DNA of 64,000 bases from the NCBI RefSeq assembly GCF_021233055.1, contig NZ_CP089538.1, positions 3,240,501 through 3,304,500 on the forward strand, read 5' to 3'. Below, in pieces: positions 1-8,175 of the stretch. The position numbers were made by a program, and so were the translations under genes. Numbering within the stretch: position 1 is the stretch's first letter; every line of letters begins with the position of its first letter. Below the pieces are notes generated by a model. It was not told the DNA's origin. It ran no database searches and saw nothing but the letters and a program-made list of their open reading frames with translations. This DNA comes from Spirosoma oryzicola (GTDB lineage Bacteria > Bacteroidota > Bacteroidia > Cytophagales > Spirosomataceae).

Positions 1-2776
1 TCACTCGGCCAAATCGATCGCGCACTTCGATCAGGCTTTGCCCCTCCGCGGCATCAAAAAACCCGGCCGCTTTAATACGCTGAACGTACAGCCAACGCCC
101 CAGCGACCAGTGCGTATCGGCTATCGGCAAGCGGTATTCAACGCTACCAGCCGTGATTTGATCATCACTAATATAAGACTGTCCGCGTGGGTAAAACACC
201 AATGCGCTAAACCGGTATGTACCCCTGGATTGCTCCTGATAGCCACCCCGCAACCGGATAGCCTGGTGTTTTCCAATGCCGGGCAAATACACGTTTCCCT
301 GAATCCCCCACTGTTCGGCGGTTAAGCGCCCCCCGAAAGGTGTCGTTCGCCAGTTGGCCGAAATGGTCTGGCCCCAGCGCGGAGCTACGTCGCGTTTACT
401 TTGGCGCAATACTCTTGAATAGCTAAAGCCGTAAGTCAGCGCATTCAGCGAACCTGCCGAACCAACGTCGGTTATGTATCGAAAGGGCAAATCATAGCCC
501 GAAACTTGTAAATAGCTGTAATAAGCGGACAGGTTTAAGCCCTGAATGTATTTCGAATTGGTTAGTTGCAAGGGGAGTCGAATCCCTGCTGTAAGCTGGT
601 TGTACTGCCATTGATCGGAGCGCAGACTATCAGCGGGGGCAACCCGGTCGATGTAGAGCGATGTGTTGCGGTTACCATGCTGAAAACTCAGGTCAAAAAT
701 TGGGTACAGGCCCTGGTAGCTTAGATTGGCGTAGAAGTTTCCGACCCGCTCCGCTTGATTATAGCCATAGCCAACTCCGATCTGGGTAGTACTTAATAAA
801 TCCTGTGAGCTCAAGCCGACCGATAATGCCTGCCCGGTACTGCTGATAGTTGGTCCCCAGCTGTAGACGTTGACCGCGTTGGCCAGCCGTCGAAAACGAG
901 TGGACGGGTAAGGCGCGGATACGGGTACCGAGTCGGTTAAAATTTGGCGGCCCTGGCTTGCCCCCGGTTCTATGCTCGGCAACGAACCAAAGAAGCGAAC
1001 GGGCTGCACCTGCCCTGGCGCATTCGGGCTGGTAGGAACAGCCTTCCAGTCAGACGGATTCAGCGGCATACGGGCAATGCGGTAGCCGGTTGCGGCAAAA
1101 TCGTCGAAGGCGAGTGCGGTTCCCGATGGCGACACCGTTGCATGATAAGCGGCCAAGGGTCGTGACGTGACCTGAGAGACCTGCTTTGTACGGACATTCA
1201 CGGCGTAGATATTGTCGATACCCGAGCGGGGCGAATTGTAAAAAATATAATCGCGCCAGGGCTGTGGGTTACTCAGGTTTTCATTCGCGTACGGCAATAG
1301 CTCCGTGCGTGCATCGGTCTCGGTATCGATCGTCAGAATTGTTTTCCGGTTATTTTTGAGCGCAACGACGGATAGCGTCTTATTGTCCGCCAACCAACGG
1401 GGATGGAGAAAAAACTCGTTTTCCGGATTGGAAAGTATCTTTACGACCTTTCCCGTTTTGCCGTCCAGCACGAGCAGTTGTGTTTTATACCGCTCCGTAT
1501 TTTGTACAACCCCAATTTTTGAATTGTCGGGCGACAGCGCAGCCGCAGTGTACCGAGCGCGGTGCGTCAGACGGGTCAGCGTACCGGTGGTCAGGTTGAG
1601 CAGCCGAACGTTTGAGTAAATGCGTTGCCCCCAGCGCGGATCATAACCGAATTCGATCCAGCATACCTTGTTGGCAGTTGCCGACAGCATACTCGGATCA
1701 TTTGGAAAACCCTGCACAAAAATCGTTTTCTCGGTACCGTTTTTACCCAAAATAACCAGTCGGGGGGTGTCACCAAGCCCGCTTTTCACGCATAGAATCG
1801 TTGAATCGGTCAGGAATTGCGGATACTGGTAATTGGTGAATACAGGCCGTTTGCTGTCGGCTTTTTCGGCTTCGACCGGAAGCAGAGTCGCGGGAGTGAT
1901 GGTTAGCCGTTCCTGCTGTTTTTGCCAGCTTTCGGTTAAGTCATCCATCGTTTTGCGGTACAAATCCTCGGTACGCAGTTTTGTTTCGTCTTTAATGCTG
2001 GCCGAAAACGCAAACGGCCAGGGAAACCGGCGGTAGTTTCGATTTAGCACCCGGCTCCACACATCGGGACCATACGTACGCTTCAGGTAAGTTGTCATGA
2101 AGTAGCCAAGCACGTAATGGTTGGGCACGTTATCCCGATACGAACCCCCAACGGCTTTTGGGTAGTCGAAGCGACGACCAGCCAGCAAATTAGCCCGCAT
2201 GCCTACGTCAAAATTAGGGATACGACCCCGCCCACTCGTACTCAGCAACGTTTCGGTGCTTACCGCATCCCCTTCCGCAAACCAGTCGGGCACCGTCAGC
2301 AACGGCAGAAATAAGCCCGAATTACCAAATACGGTATACAGAAATCGACCATACCCCTGCAACGCTTTGTCATTTTGAACCACATGCCGGTACTCGTGAA
2401 CGGCCAGTTGATCAAGCCAGTTGAACGTTCCCAGTAAGCCGGGGTCCTGGGGAGGTATCGCAAAAAATTCCGACCGGCGCGGAAACAGCGTGACAAAGCC
2501 GTTGCTGTTGGTGGTCTGATTCTGGATCAGCAGCGAAATTCGTCTTGGTTTTTTCTCGAGTGACGCGCTGGCGGGTTCGTACAAGCTTTCGATTCGTTGG
2601 GCCGTTCGCTGAGCCGTGGAGTCAAGCCCCCTTGGGTAAAGTACGTTGAAATGAGGGGTTCTCAGCCGATACCAGCGTAGACTGGCTGGATTCTGGTCAA
2701 GAACAGGAAAGATTTGGGCTTCCGCCGTGAGCACGACAAGCAGAAGGATAGCGGTAAAAACAGGTCTTCGTAACAT
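1..2776 (-). CDS. Secreted metallopeptidase-like beta-propeller protein with C-terminal barrel (3' end outside window)
   Basis: The gene starts with ATG at 2776 and is open through base 1, so about 925 residues are visible and the C-terminus is missing. Residues 1-20 form a signal peptide. Residues 127-131 read HEYRH, an HExxH zinc site, and DWFAEGD at about 165-170 supplies a plausible third ligand, E168, about 37 residues on, as in gluzincin (peptidase MA-like) enzymes. The middle has repeated PD40/WD40-like blades (for example LSPDNSKIG and VSPSGTALAF). The last visible third is rich in alternating Tyr, Gly and aromatic residues, like an outer-membrane barrel or surface-antigen domain. Export to the outer membrane or surface is inferred; the substrate is unknown. 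Upstream 2777-2980 is AT-rich and separates it from a divergent gene. Confidence 0.75.
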   Translation of the reverse strand, partial: MLRRPVFTAILLLVVLTAEAQIFPVLDQNPASLRWYRLRTPHFNVLYPRGLDSTAQRTAQRIESLYEPASASLEKKPRRISLLIQNQTTNSNGFVTLFPRRSEFFAIPPQDPGLLGTFNWLDQLAVHEYRHVVQNDKALQGYGRFLYTVFGNSGLFLPLLTVPDWFAEGDAVSTETLLSTSGRGRIPNFDVGMRANLLAGRRFDYPKAVGGSYRDNVPNHYVLGYFMTTYLKRTYGPDVWSRVLNRNYRRFPWPFAFSASIKDETKLRTEDLYRKTMDDLTESWQKQQERLTITPATLLPVEAEKADSKRPVFTNYQYPQFLTDSTILCVKSGLGDTPRLVILGKNGTEKTIFVQGFPNDPSMLSATANKVCWIEFGYDPRWGQRIYSNVRLLNLTTGTLTRLTHRARYTAAALSPDNSKIGVVQNTERYKTQLLVLDGKTGKVVKILSNPENEFFLHPRWLADNKTLSVVALKNNRKTILTIDTETDARTELLPYANENLSNPQPWRDYIFYNSPRSGIDNIYAVNVRTKQVSQVTSRPLAAYHATVSPSGTALAFDDFAATGYRIARMPLNPSDWKAVPTSPNAPGQVQPVRFFGSLPSIEPGASQGRQILTDSVPVSAPYPSTRFRRLANAVNVYSWGPTISSTGQALSVGLSSQDLLSTTQIGVGYGYNQAERVGNFYANLSYQGLYPIFDLSFQHGNRNTSLYIDRVAPADSLRSDQWQYNQLTAGIRLPLQLTNSKYIQGLNLSAYYSYLQVSGYDLPFRYITDVGSAGSLNALTYGFSYSRVLRQSKRDVAPRWGQTISANWRTTPFGGRLTAEQWGIQGNVYLPGIGKHQAIRLRGGYQEQSRGTYRFSALVFYPRGQSYISDDQITAGSVEYRLPIADTHWSLGRWLYVQRIKAAGFFDAAEGQSLIEVRDRFGRV

Positions 2777-2980
2777 GCGTGTCAATGATACGAAGTTTAC
2801 CGGAAAAACAGCTGCTCACTAATTCGTCACCCTGCTCCCGGATACGGAAATAAAGAAGATTATTGGAAAATAGTCAGCCATTGAAATAAGTAAACATTAT
2901 TTTATATTTAGCTTCGTTACTTCACAATAAATTCTCGTCTAACCCATAGTTATTCAGCAAATTCTTACCGGTAACCCCCA

Positions 2981-3388
2981 ATGAGCGTAGCAATAAACGA
3001 ACTGAAAGGCAGTACAGACGTTGTGATCAATGCATTAAAAGCACAGGGTATCACGTATAGCCATGAGCTTCTGGAAGCAACTCGAACACCCAGCGACCGC
3101 AAAAAACTGGCGTCACTGCTGGAGACCGACGTAAGTGTAGTTTTAGAGCTGGCGAACCGGGCCGATCTGTCTCGCATTCACGGCGTTGGCGGTGTGTACA
3201 GCGACTTGCTGGAAGAAGCCGGCGTGGATACGGTCAAAGAACTGGCTCGGCGTGTCCCCGAAAACTTATTTGCCAAAGTCATTGAGATCAATACTCATAA
3301 ACAGCTTACCCACCGTCCACCTACACTAGAGCAGCTTTCTGGCTTCATTGAGCAAGCCAGGCATTTACCCGCTGGTTTAGATTATTAA
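2981..3388 (+). CDS. DUF4332 domain protein (helix-hairpin-helix-like)
   Basis: This 135-residue cytosolic protein matches the DUF4332 family pattern. The stretch around residues 64-92 (LSRIHGVGGVYSDLLEEAGV, followed by DTVKELARR) is the typical helix-hairpin-helix-like repeat with a GVG turn. The N-terminal half is a second, more diverged helical repeat. Proteins of this kind are usually small and may bind nucleic acid, but no reaction is known. It has no signal peptide or membrane segment. It is transcribed alone, divergent from the metallopeptidase-like gene, and ends before a strong hairpin shared with the converging aldehyde dehydrogenase gene. Confidence 0.8.
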   Translation: MSVAINELKGSTDVVINALKAQGITYSHELLEATRTPSDRKKLASLLETDVSVVLELANRADLSRIHGVGGVYSDLLEEAGVDTVKELARRVPENLFAKVIEINTHKQLTHRPPTLEQLSGFIEQARHLPAGLDY

Positions 3389-3419
3389 TGACAGTAGTAC
3401 CACCGTAACTTTAAGCAAA

Positions 3420-3451
3420 GAGCCATTCGCTAGTGAATGGCTCAATTTTTT
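3420..3451. terminator. Terminator between convergent genes
   Basis: A 9-bp perfect stem (3420-3428 with 3435-3443, loop of 6) is followed on the + strand by a run of seven T. It should end the DUF4332 transcript. On the - strand the same stem is followed only by TTT, so it may weakly stop the aldehyde dehydrogenase transcript too. Confidence 0.8.
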
Positions 3452-3486
3452 TAACGTCGAGGAGAACTGGTCCAAGCCTTTACAGC

Positions 3487-4917
3487 CTATAAATGCTTCA
3501 CGATGAAGTTGATGAGTTTCTTTACTTTATCGGTGTAGGGCGGATAGATAAACTTCATCGTACCAAAGTTACGCTGCATCACCCCCCGCTGATTGGAAAA
3601 TTCCTGAAAGCTGAAATAGCCGTTCGATTTACCCAGACCACTGTTGTTTACGCCCCCAAAAGGTAGCTCAACGTTTCCAAACTGAAGCAACGTATCGTTG
3701 ATAACCGTATCCCCCGCCGACGTTCGGTCCAAAATGTATTGCGTGTTGTTGCGGTTCCGGCTGTGGATGTAAAGGGCAAGCGGCTTCTCGCGCTGATTGA
3801 TACGCTGCAAGGCTTCGTCGAGGTTTGTATAGGTACACAAGGGCAATACAGGGCCAAAAATTTCTTCCTGCATGATGCCCATGTCGTCGGTCACCTTGTC
3901 GAGAAGAGTGGGTTCAATAAAATTCTGGTCCGCGTTCATCTTCCCGCCCAGTGTAACTACCGCCCCTTTAGCAACAGCGTCATTCACTAAGGCTCGAATC
4001 CGCTCAAAATGGCGCTTATTGACAATCCGGGCGTAACTATCCGACGCTTCGACCGTATCGTTCGTTGGGCTGTACATTTTTCGAACAGCCTCACCAAAGG
4101 CTTTTACGAAAGGTTCTTTGATGGATTGATGCACCAGTAAATAATCCGGGGCAATGCAGGTCTGACCGTTATTTAAAAACTTTCCCCAGGCCAACTGCTC
4201 GGCGGCCTGACCAATGTTGGCCGATTCATCAACGATAGCGGGGGATTTACCGCCAAGTTCAAGCGTGACCGACGCTAAATGCTTAGCTGCGGCAGCCATG
4301 ACTACCCGCCCAATAGCCGGACTGCCCGTAAAGAAAATGTGGTTGAAAGGCAATTCCAGCAGCGCCTGCGCCACCTCCGCATCGCCGTCAAAGACGGCTA
4401 CCTCTTCCGGCGGAAACAGATCGGTAATCATCCGTTTGATCAGGGCAGCCGTATGCGGAGTCAACTCCGACGGTTTTATCATAACCACGTTGCCAGCAGC
4501 AATGGCCGACACCAGTGGTCGTATGGTAAGCACGAACGGATAGTTCCAGGGCGCGATGATCAATACGTTGCCCTTTGGTTCATGATGCAGATAGCTCGTA
4601 GTGCCTATCAGACTCAGAGGAGTTGGCAAACGCTGTGGCTTCATCCACTGCCGAAGACGCTGTGACGTGTATTTGATCTCGGCGTACAGTGACATCAGTT
4701 CACCAATCATGACTTCGGCGGAAGGTTTCCGAAAATCATCGTACATAGCCTGCTGAATATCCAGTTGATGCGCCATCACCCACGTCTTGATTCGTGTGAT
4801 TCGCTCAATCCGATGCTGGGCGGTCGTCAACGCCATTTGACGAGCGTGTTGGCGCTGCCGGGTAAAAACCGTTTTAATCGTTTTGCTGAGGTCGGTTTTA
4901 GAAAATACAGTAGTCAT
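3487..4917 (-). CDS. NAD(P)-dependent aldehyde dehydrogenase, ALDH3-like
   Basis: 476 residues, full length for the ALDH3 (class 3, fatty/aromatic aldehyde) group, which is shorter at the N-terminus than other ALDHs. It oxidises aldehydes to carboxylates. Visible motifs are the cofactor-binding PWNYPF region (123-128), FTGSPAIGR (196-204), the general base Glu in TLELGGKSP (E220), the catalytic Cys in NNGQTC (C254), and the C-terminal PFGGVNNSGLGKSNG block. No signal peptide is seen, so it is cytosolic. It stands alone, divergent from the XRE regulator; a near-consensus -7 box (TACTTTTA, - strand) lies around 4950-4960. The natural substrate cannot be read from the sequence. Confidence 0.92.
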   Translation of the reverse strand: MTTVFSKTDLSKTIKTVFTRQRQHARQMALTTAQHRIERITRIKTWVMAHQLDIQQAMYDDFRKPSAEVMIGELMSLYAEIKYTSQRLRQWMKPQRLPTPLSLIGTTSYLHHEPKGNVLIIAPWNYPFVLTIRPLVSAIAAGNVVMIKPSELTPHTAALIKRMITDLFPPEEVAVFDGDAEVAQALLELPFNHIFFTGSPAIGRVVMAAAAKHLASVTLELGGKSPAIVDESANIGQAAEQLAWGKFLNNGQTCIAPDYLLVHQSIKEPFVKAFGEAVRKMYSPTNDTVEASDSYARIVNKRHFERIRALVNDAVAKGAVVTLGGKMNADQNFIEPTLLDKVTDDMGIMQEEIFGPVLPLCTYTNLDEALQRINQREKPLALYIHSRNRNNTQYILDRTSAGDTVINDTLLQFGNVELPFGGVNNSGLGKSNGYFSFQEFSNQRGVMQRNFGTMKFIYPPYTDKVKKLINFIVKHL

Positions 4918-5014
4918 GCGGAAGAGCGCGGAGTAACCAGAGGATAGTCTAAAAGTACAAATAATTGGCCAGAAAGCCCGATATTGGCATTTATATCGTG
5001 AATCGGCTATCTTA

Positions 5015-5028
5015 GCTAAAACTTTAGC
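5015..5028. promoter_or_regulatory. Palindrome in front of XRE regulator gene
   Basis: GCTAAA-AC-TTTAGC is a perfect 6-bp inverted repeat with a 2-bp spacer, ending 12 bases before the start codon of the XRE-family gene and inside the intergenic region shared with the aldehyde dehydrogenase gene. XRE regulators commonly bind such short palindromes near their own promoter. Autoregulation is inferred from position only. Confidence 0.35.
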
Positions 5029-5039
5029 ACCCCAACTGG

Positions 5040-6263
5040 ATGACGCTCGTCAGTGAAAACATCCGCTATCTGCGTAAACTCAACGGGCTAACGCAGGAGC
5101 AATTTTCCCGAAAAATAAATATAAAACGTTCGCTCTTGGGCGCTTACGAAGAAGGGCGTGCCAATCCGAATCAGCAAAATATACAGGCGATTGCTAAAGC
5201 GTTTAACACGACAGTTGAGTTGCTTACCCGCCAGGACCTGCGCAAAATTCGTGAAACACCCAACCTGAGTATTCCGCTCGGGCAGCCTGCCCGGTTGGCC
5301 GACACCAGCATGGGCCGGGGCGAGGGACCGATCATTCGTTCCGACGGTCATATCAATCCAGGTGATGACGATCCGTTTCAGCATCCTGACTTTCCCGATA
5401 TTTTTTCTCAGCCCGGTGGCGTAGCCCACCCTGCCCCCCAAACGCCCGAACCGCAACCCCTTTCATCGGTACTGAACAAATACTACCGACCTCAGGAAGC
5501 CGTTCGGTCGGCTCCGACTCCACCCGTCATTACGCCCCCGGTGCACCCGACGCAGGAAAGGCCAATTCATGAGCGGGCACAACCCGTAAATTTTCAGCCC
5601 GTTCAGACCGAAGCACCGGGCCGCTCGCCCGTTGATCGGTTGTTTGGCAACGCAGACGGACATACCACGACCTCGGCGTTGAACCGCCCCTCGGAACCGC
5701 TGACCTTTAATAATGTTTACGAAGGCTCTGGACGCTTTGGCGATACGACGGCCAGCCGCCCGGTCCCTCCTCAAGCCATTGCTCCAACGATCCCGGTGGT
5801 CATGCAACCGCAGTTTGCGGAATACAGTCAACGGTACCAGCAATCCGATTTTCTGCACCGGCTTCCGGCTATGCATTTACCGACACTACCGGAAGGAAAC
5901 TACCGGGCTTTTGAAGCGGGTGACGACTTTGTGTTTCCGGGTGCGCTGCTGGTGGGTCAATTTGTCCGGAACTGGTTTGACATTGCCGACGGAAAGTTGT
6001 ACGTACTGCTTACCCAACACCCCCGCCCCGACGGGACAGGCGTTTTATGCCGCCGGGTCTACAATCAGGTGAAAATCAAGGGAACATTGCTACTCACGGT
6101 TGATAAGGCGGGGATTCCTAATCAGGAAGTGGCGCTGAAAGATGTGGTAGAAGTCTGGGAAATACGGGCCTTCGTGAGTCAGCAGATGCCAGCCCCACCA
6201 CCAAACACAGACCGACTAAAACAGCTGGTTGATGAGTTACGCTTTGAAGTGGATCGTCTGTAA
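5040..6263 (+). CDS. XRE-family regulator with Pro-rich linker and LexA-like C-terminal domain
   Basis: 407 residues. Residues 6-62 are a helix-turn-helix domain of the XRE/Cro type (LRKLNGLTQEQFSRKI, then SLLGAYEEGRANPN). Residues about 75-280 are low complexity, rich in Pro, Gln and Thr, and probably disordered. Residues 281-385 resemble the S24/LexA fold: YRAFEAGDDFVFPG, then GKLYVLLT, GVLCRRVYN and an EVWEIRAFVS strand. In active S24 peptidases a GDSM serine and a KR lysine form the catalytic pair; here the positions read GDDF and R338-R339, so self-cleavage is unlikely. The short C-terminal helix (390-407) may oligomerise. It is probably a DNA-binding regulator whose fold is used for dimerisation; targets are unknown. 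Confidence 0.8.
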   Translation: MTLVSENIRYLRKLNGLTQEQFSRKINIKRSLLGAYEEGRANPNQQNIQAIAKAFNTTVELLTRQDLRKIRETPNLSIPLGQPARLADTSMGRGEGPIIRSDGHINPGDDDPFQHPDFPDIFSQPGGVAHPAPQTPEPQPLSSVLNKYYRPQEAVRSAPTPPVITPPVHPTQERPIHERAQPVNFQPVQTEAPGRSPVDRLFGNADGHTTTSALNRPSEPLTFNNVYEGSGRFGDTTASRPVPPQAIAPTIPVVMQPQFAEYSQRYQQSDFLHRLPAMHLPTLPEGNYRAFEAGDDFVFPGALLVGQFVRNWFDIADGKLYVLLTQHPRPDGTGVLCRRVYNQVKIKGTLLLTVDKAGIPNQEVALKDVVEVWEIRAFVSQQMPAPPPNTDRLKQLVDELRFEVDRL

Positions 6264-6430
6264 AAACGCATCGGTACCGTTACCTCACTATTGAGTCTAT
6301 TTGACTCGCTTCCGTAACGCAATGATTGAGCGGAGGGTTAGCACTACCGAGTGCCGTAGTATGGTATGCATACTAATTCGCAATCAACTTCCGTTCTTTC
6401 CTCTTTTGATGAGGGCTTTAGGTAGGGGTC

Positions 6431-6457
6431 GAAAGGGCTTTACACTAAAGCCCTTTC
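6431..6457. terminator. 12-bp perfect hairpin before truA
   Basis: The arms at 6431-6442 and 6446-6457 are perfectly complementary (GAAAGGGCTTTA / TAAAGCCCTTTC) with a 3-nt loop. There is no T-run after it, so it is either a weak terminator for the XRE gene or an insulating hairpin upstream of the truA promoter. Confidence 0.45.
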
Positions 6458-6486
6458 CTATTGGGGCAAAAGCGCAGATCGCTTTG

Positions 6487-6494
6487 TATTTTTG
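6487..6494 (+). promoter_or_regulatory. Bacteroidota -7 box for truA
   Basis: TATTTTTG matches the Bacteroidota -7 consensus TAnnTTTG exactly. A TTG occurs 23 bp upstream, slightly further than the usual 19-21. The box ends 8 bases before the preferred ATG, so the transcript would have almost no leader. Confidence 0.5.
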
Positions 6495-6502
6495 CCCTTC
6501 AT

Positions 6503-7279
6503 ATGCGTTATTTTCTCGAATTAGCTTATCGGGGTACAACATACCACGGCTGGCAACGCCAACCAAACGGCTTAAGCGTACAGGAAGTACTGGAGACAGC
6601 TCTGACCACCGTTTTTCGGCAGCCGATCGCTATCGTGGGCAGTGGCCGGACCGATACCGGCGTTCATGCGGGCCAGCAGTTTGCCCACTTCGAAATAGAG
6701 GGTTCGTTGCCCAAGAATTTGCTCCGCTCACTGAATAGCCTCATCCCGAATGACGTCGCCGTCTATGACTGCTTCCCGGTTCGGGCCGACGATCATGCCC
6801 GGTATACGGCTACCTATCGGTATTATCAATATTCAATTATTCGCCGTAAAGACCCTTTTCGGGACGGTTTAGCCTATGTTTTTACCTTACCGCTTGACAT
6901 TGACCGAATGAATCAGGCGGCCGAACGGCTCCTGCACCACACTGACTTCGAAAGTTTTAGTAAAGTAAAAACAGACGTTAAAACATTTAACTGTCAAATT
7001 GACTTTGCTTATTGGATCGCTGATGCAGCCGGGAATCTAACGTTTCATATCAAAGCAAACCGGTTTTTGCGGGGTATGGTCCGAGCAATTGTCGGTACAC
7101 TGCTGGACGTGGGACAAGGCCGACTCAGCGTTGCCGGTTTCGAGGCAATCATTCTCGACAGAGATCGTAAGAGAGCCGGACGCGCGGCTCCCGCTGATGG
7201 CTTGTCATTAGTCGAAGTCGGGTATCCAGCCGAAGTGTTTGGTCAGCGAACAATCCTCTTGGCTAATACCATTGTTTAA
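6503..7279 (+). CDS. truA: tRNA pseudouridine(38-40) synthase
   Basis: TruA converts uridines 38, 39 and 40 of the tRNA anticodon stem-loop to pseudouridine. The protein is 258 residues from the ATG at 6503, which starts with the family's usual RYFLELAYRGTTYHGWQ. An upstream in-frame TTG at 6461 would add 14 unrelated residues and lies upstream of the -7 box, so I reject it. The catalytic aspartate is D51 in GSGRTDTGVHA. Further family motifs are RYRYY-like TYRYYQYS, DFESFSK and FLRGMVRAIVGTLLDVG. It is cytosolic and probably monocistronic. Confidence 0.95.
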   Translation: MRYFLELAYRGTTYHGWQRQPNGLSVQEVLETALTTVFRQPIAIVGSGRTDTGVHAGQQFAHFEIEGSLPKNLLRSLNSLIPNDVAVYDCFPVRADDHARYTATYRYYQYSIIRRKDPFRDGLAYVFTLPLDIDRMNQAAERLLHHTDFESFSKVKTDVKTFNCQIDFAYWIADAAGNLTFHIKANRFLRGMVRAIVGTLLDVGQGRLSVAGFEAIILDRDRKRAGRAAPADGLSLVEVGYPAEVFGQRTILLANTIV

Positions 7280-7392
7280 GTAAAGCACACACGCAACGTA
7301 AAGACATACACAAAGAGACAACAGTAATTGAACTGGGTGCTTGTTCACTTCTCTTTTTGGCTCTTTTAGTTTGTCTACAAACATAAATTCTC

Positions 7393-8001
7393 TTGGAGAT
7401 TGGAACGATTATACTGGCGGCAGGTGCTTCATCCCGCATGGGTGGCGAGCCAAAGCAGTTGTTAACCTACAAAGGTCAATCGCTTATTCGCCGGATTACG
7501 GACACCGCGCTGGCCCTGCAAAAGGGACCGGTCGTTGTTGTTCTCGGTGCCAACCGCGAACGCATTGTGCCCGAACTGGCGGGCCTTCCCGTAACGATTG
7601 TCGATAATGCAGCCTGGCAAACGGGTATGGCCTCGTCGCTCAAAACCGGGCTGGCGGCCCTTTATTTAACGAATAAATCCATCAAGGCTGTCATGGTGCT
7701 GCTGACCGATCAGCCGCTCGTATCGGTTGGACTGCTGCAATACATGCTCGAACGCTATACCGCCGAAAACAAAGGGATCGTAGCCTGCCGTTACGATGAT
7801 CAGCTAGGAGTCCCGGCACTCTTCGACCGGCGTTACATCGAGCAAATGCTGAAACTGGAAGGCGACAAGGGAGCCAAATGGGTGATTATCAAACACCGCC
7901 AGGATTGCGTCGAAGTGCCGTTTGAAGCGGGCGCTATCGACCTGGATTCCAAACGCGATGTCGAACTGTTCAGCTTAGCTCAGTCGGGCCTTACGCAGTA
8001 G
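7393..8001 (+). CDS. MocA/MobA-like nucleotidyltransferase
   Basis: 202 residues starting with TTG at 7393; no ATG fits the conserved N-terminus. The N-terminal LAAGASSRMGGEPK (8-21) is the nucleotide-binding signature of MobA-like NTP transferases, and VLLTDQPLV is the metal-binding aspartate strand. The family includes MocA (molybdenum cofactor cytidylyltransferase), which transfers CMP to molybdopterin, but also other small cytidylyl- and guanylyltransferases. No other molybdenum cofactor genes are in the window, so the acceptor is not determined. It follows truA by 113 bases and precedes the GH65 gene, which has its own promoter-like box. Confidence 0.8.
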   Translation: MEIGTIILAAGASSRMGGEPKQLLTYKGQSLIRRITDTALALQKGPVVVVLGANRERIVPELAGLPVTIVDNAAWQTGMASSLKTGLAALYLTNKSIKAVMVLLTDQPLVSVGLLQYMLERYTAENKGIVACRYDDQLGVPALFDRRYIEQMLKLEGDKGAKWVIIKHRQDCVEVPFEAGAIDLDSKRDVELFSLAQSGLTQ

Positions 8002-8020
8002 GGAAAATGCGGAAATTACT

Positions 8021-8028
8021 TATTTTTG
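8021..8028 (+). promoter_or_regulatory. Bacteroidota -7 box for the GH65 gene
   Basis: TATTTTTG is an exact TAnnTTTG match located 147 bases upstream of the phosphorylase ATG, implying a leader of roughly 140 nt. No clear -33 TTG is visible. Confidence 0.4.
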
Positions 8029-8175
8029 CCCGGTACAACCGACTCGGCTTGAGTTGGTAGCCCTTGGGCGATTTTCCATAAAATACGTGTAAACTACCAT
8101 AAACCCCCGACGCCTTGCCGTCAAGCGGTGGGCTGTACGTTACCTGGCAGCCGATTGCTTTTAACCTGTGACTGA

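Noticed and set aside
6431..6457. Hairpin before truA read as a riboswitch
   Set aside because: It is a simple 12-bp stem with a 3-base loop, lies upstream of the proposed truA transcription start, and has no conserved aptamer features.
7341..7607. 88-residue frame overlapping the start of the MocA-like gene
   Set aside because: It runs in another frame across the conserved nucleotidyltransferase N-terminus and has no motif of its own.
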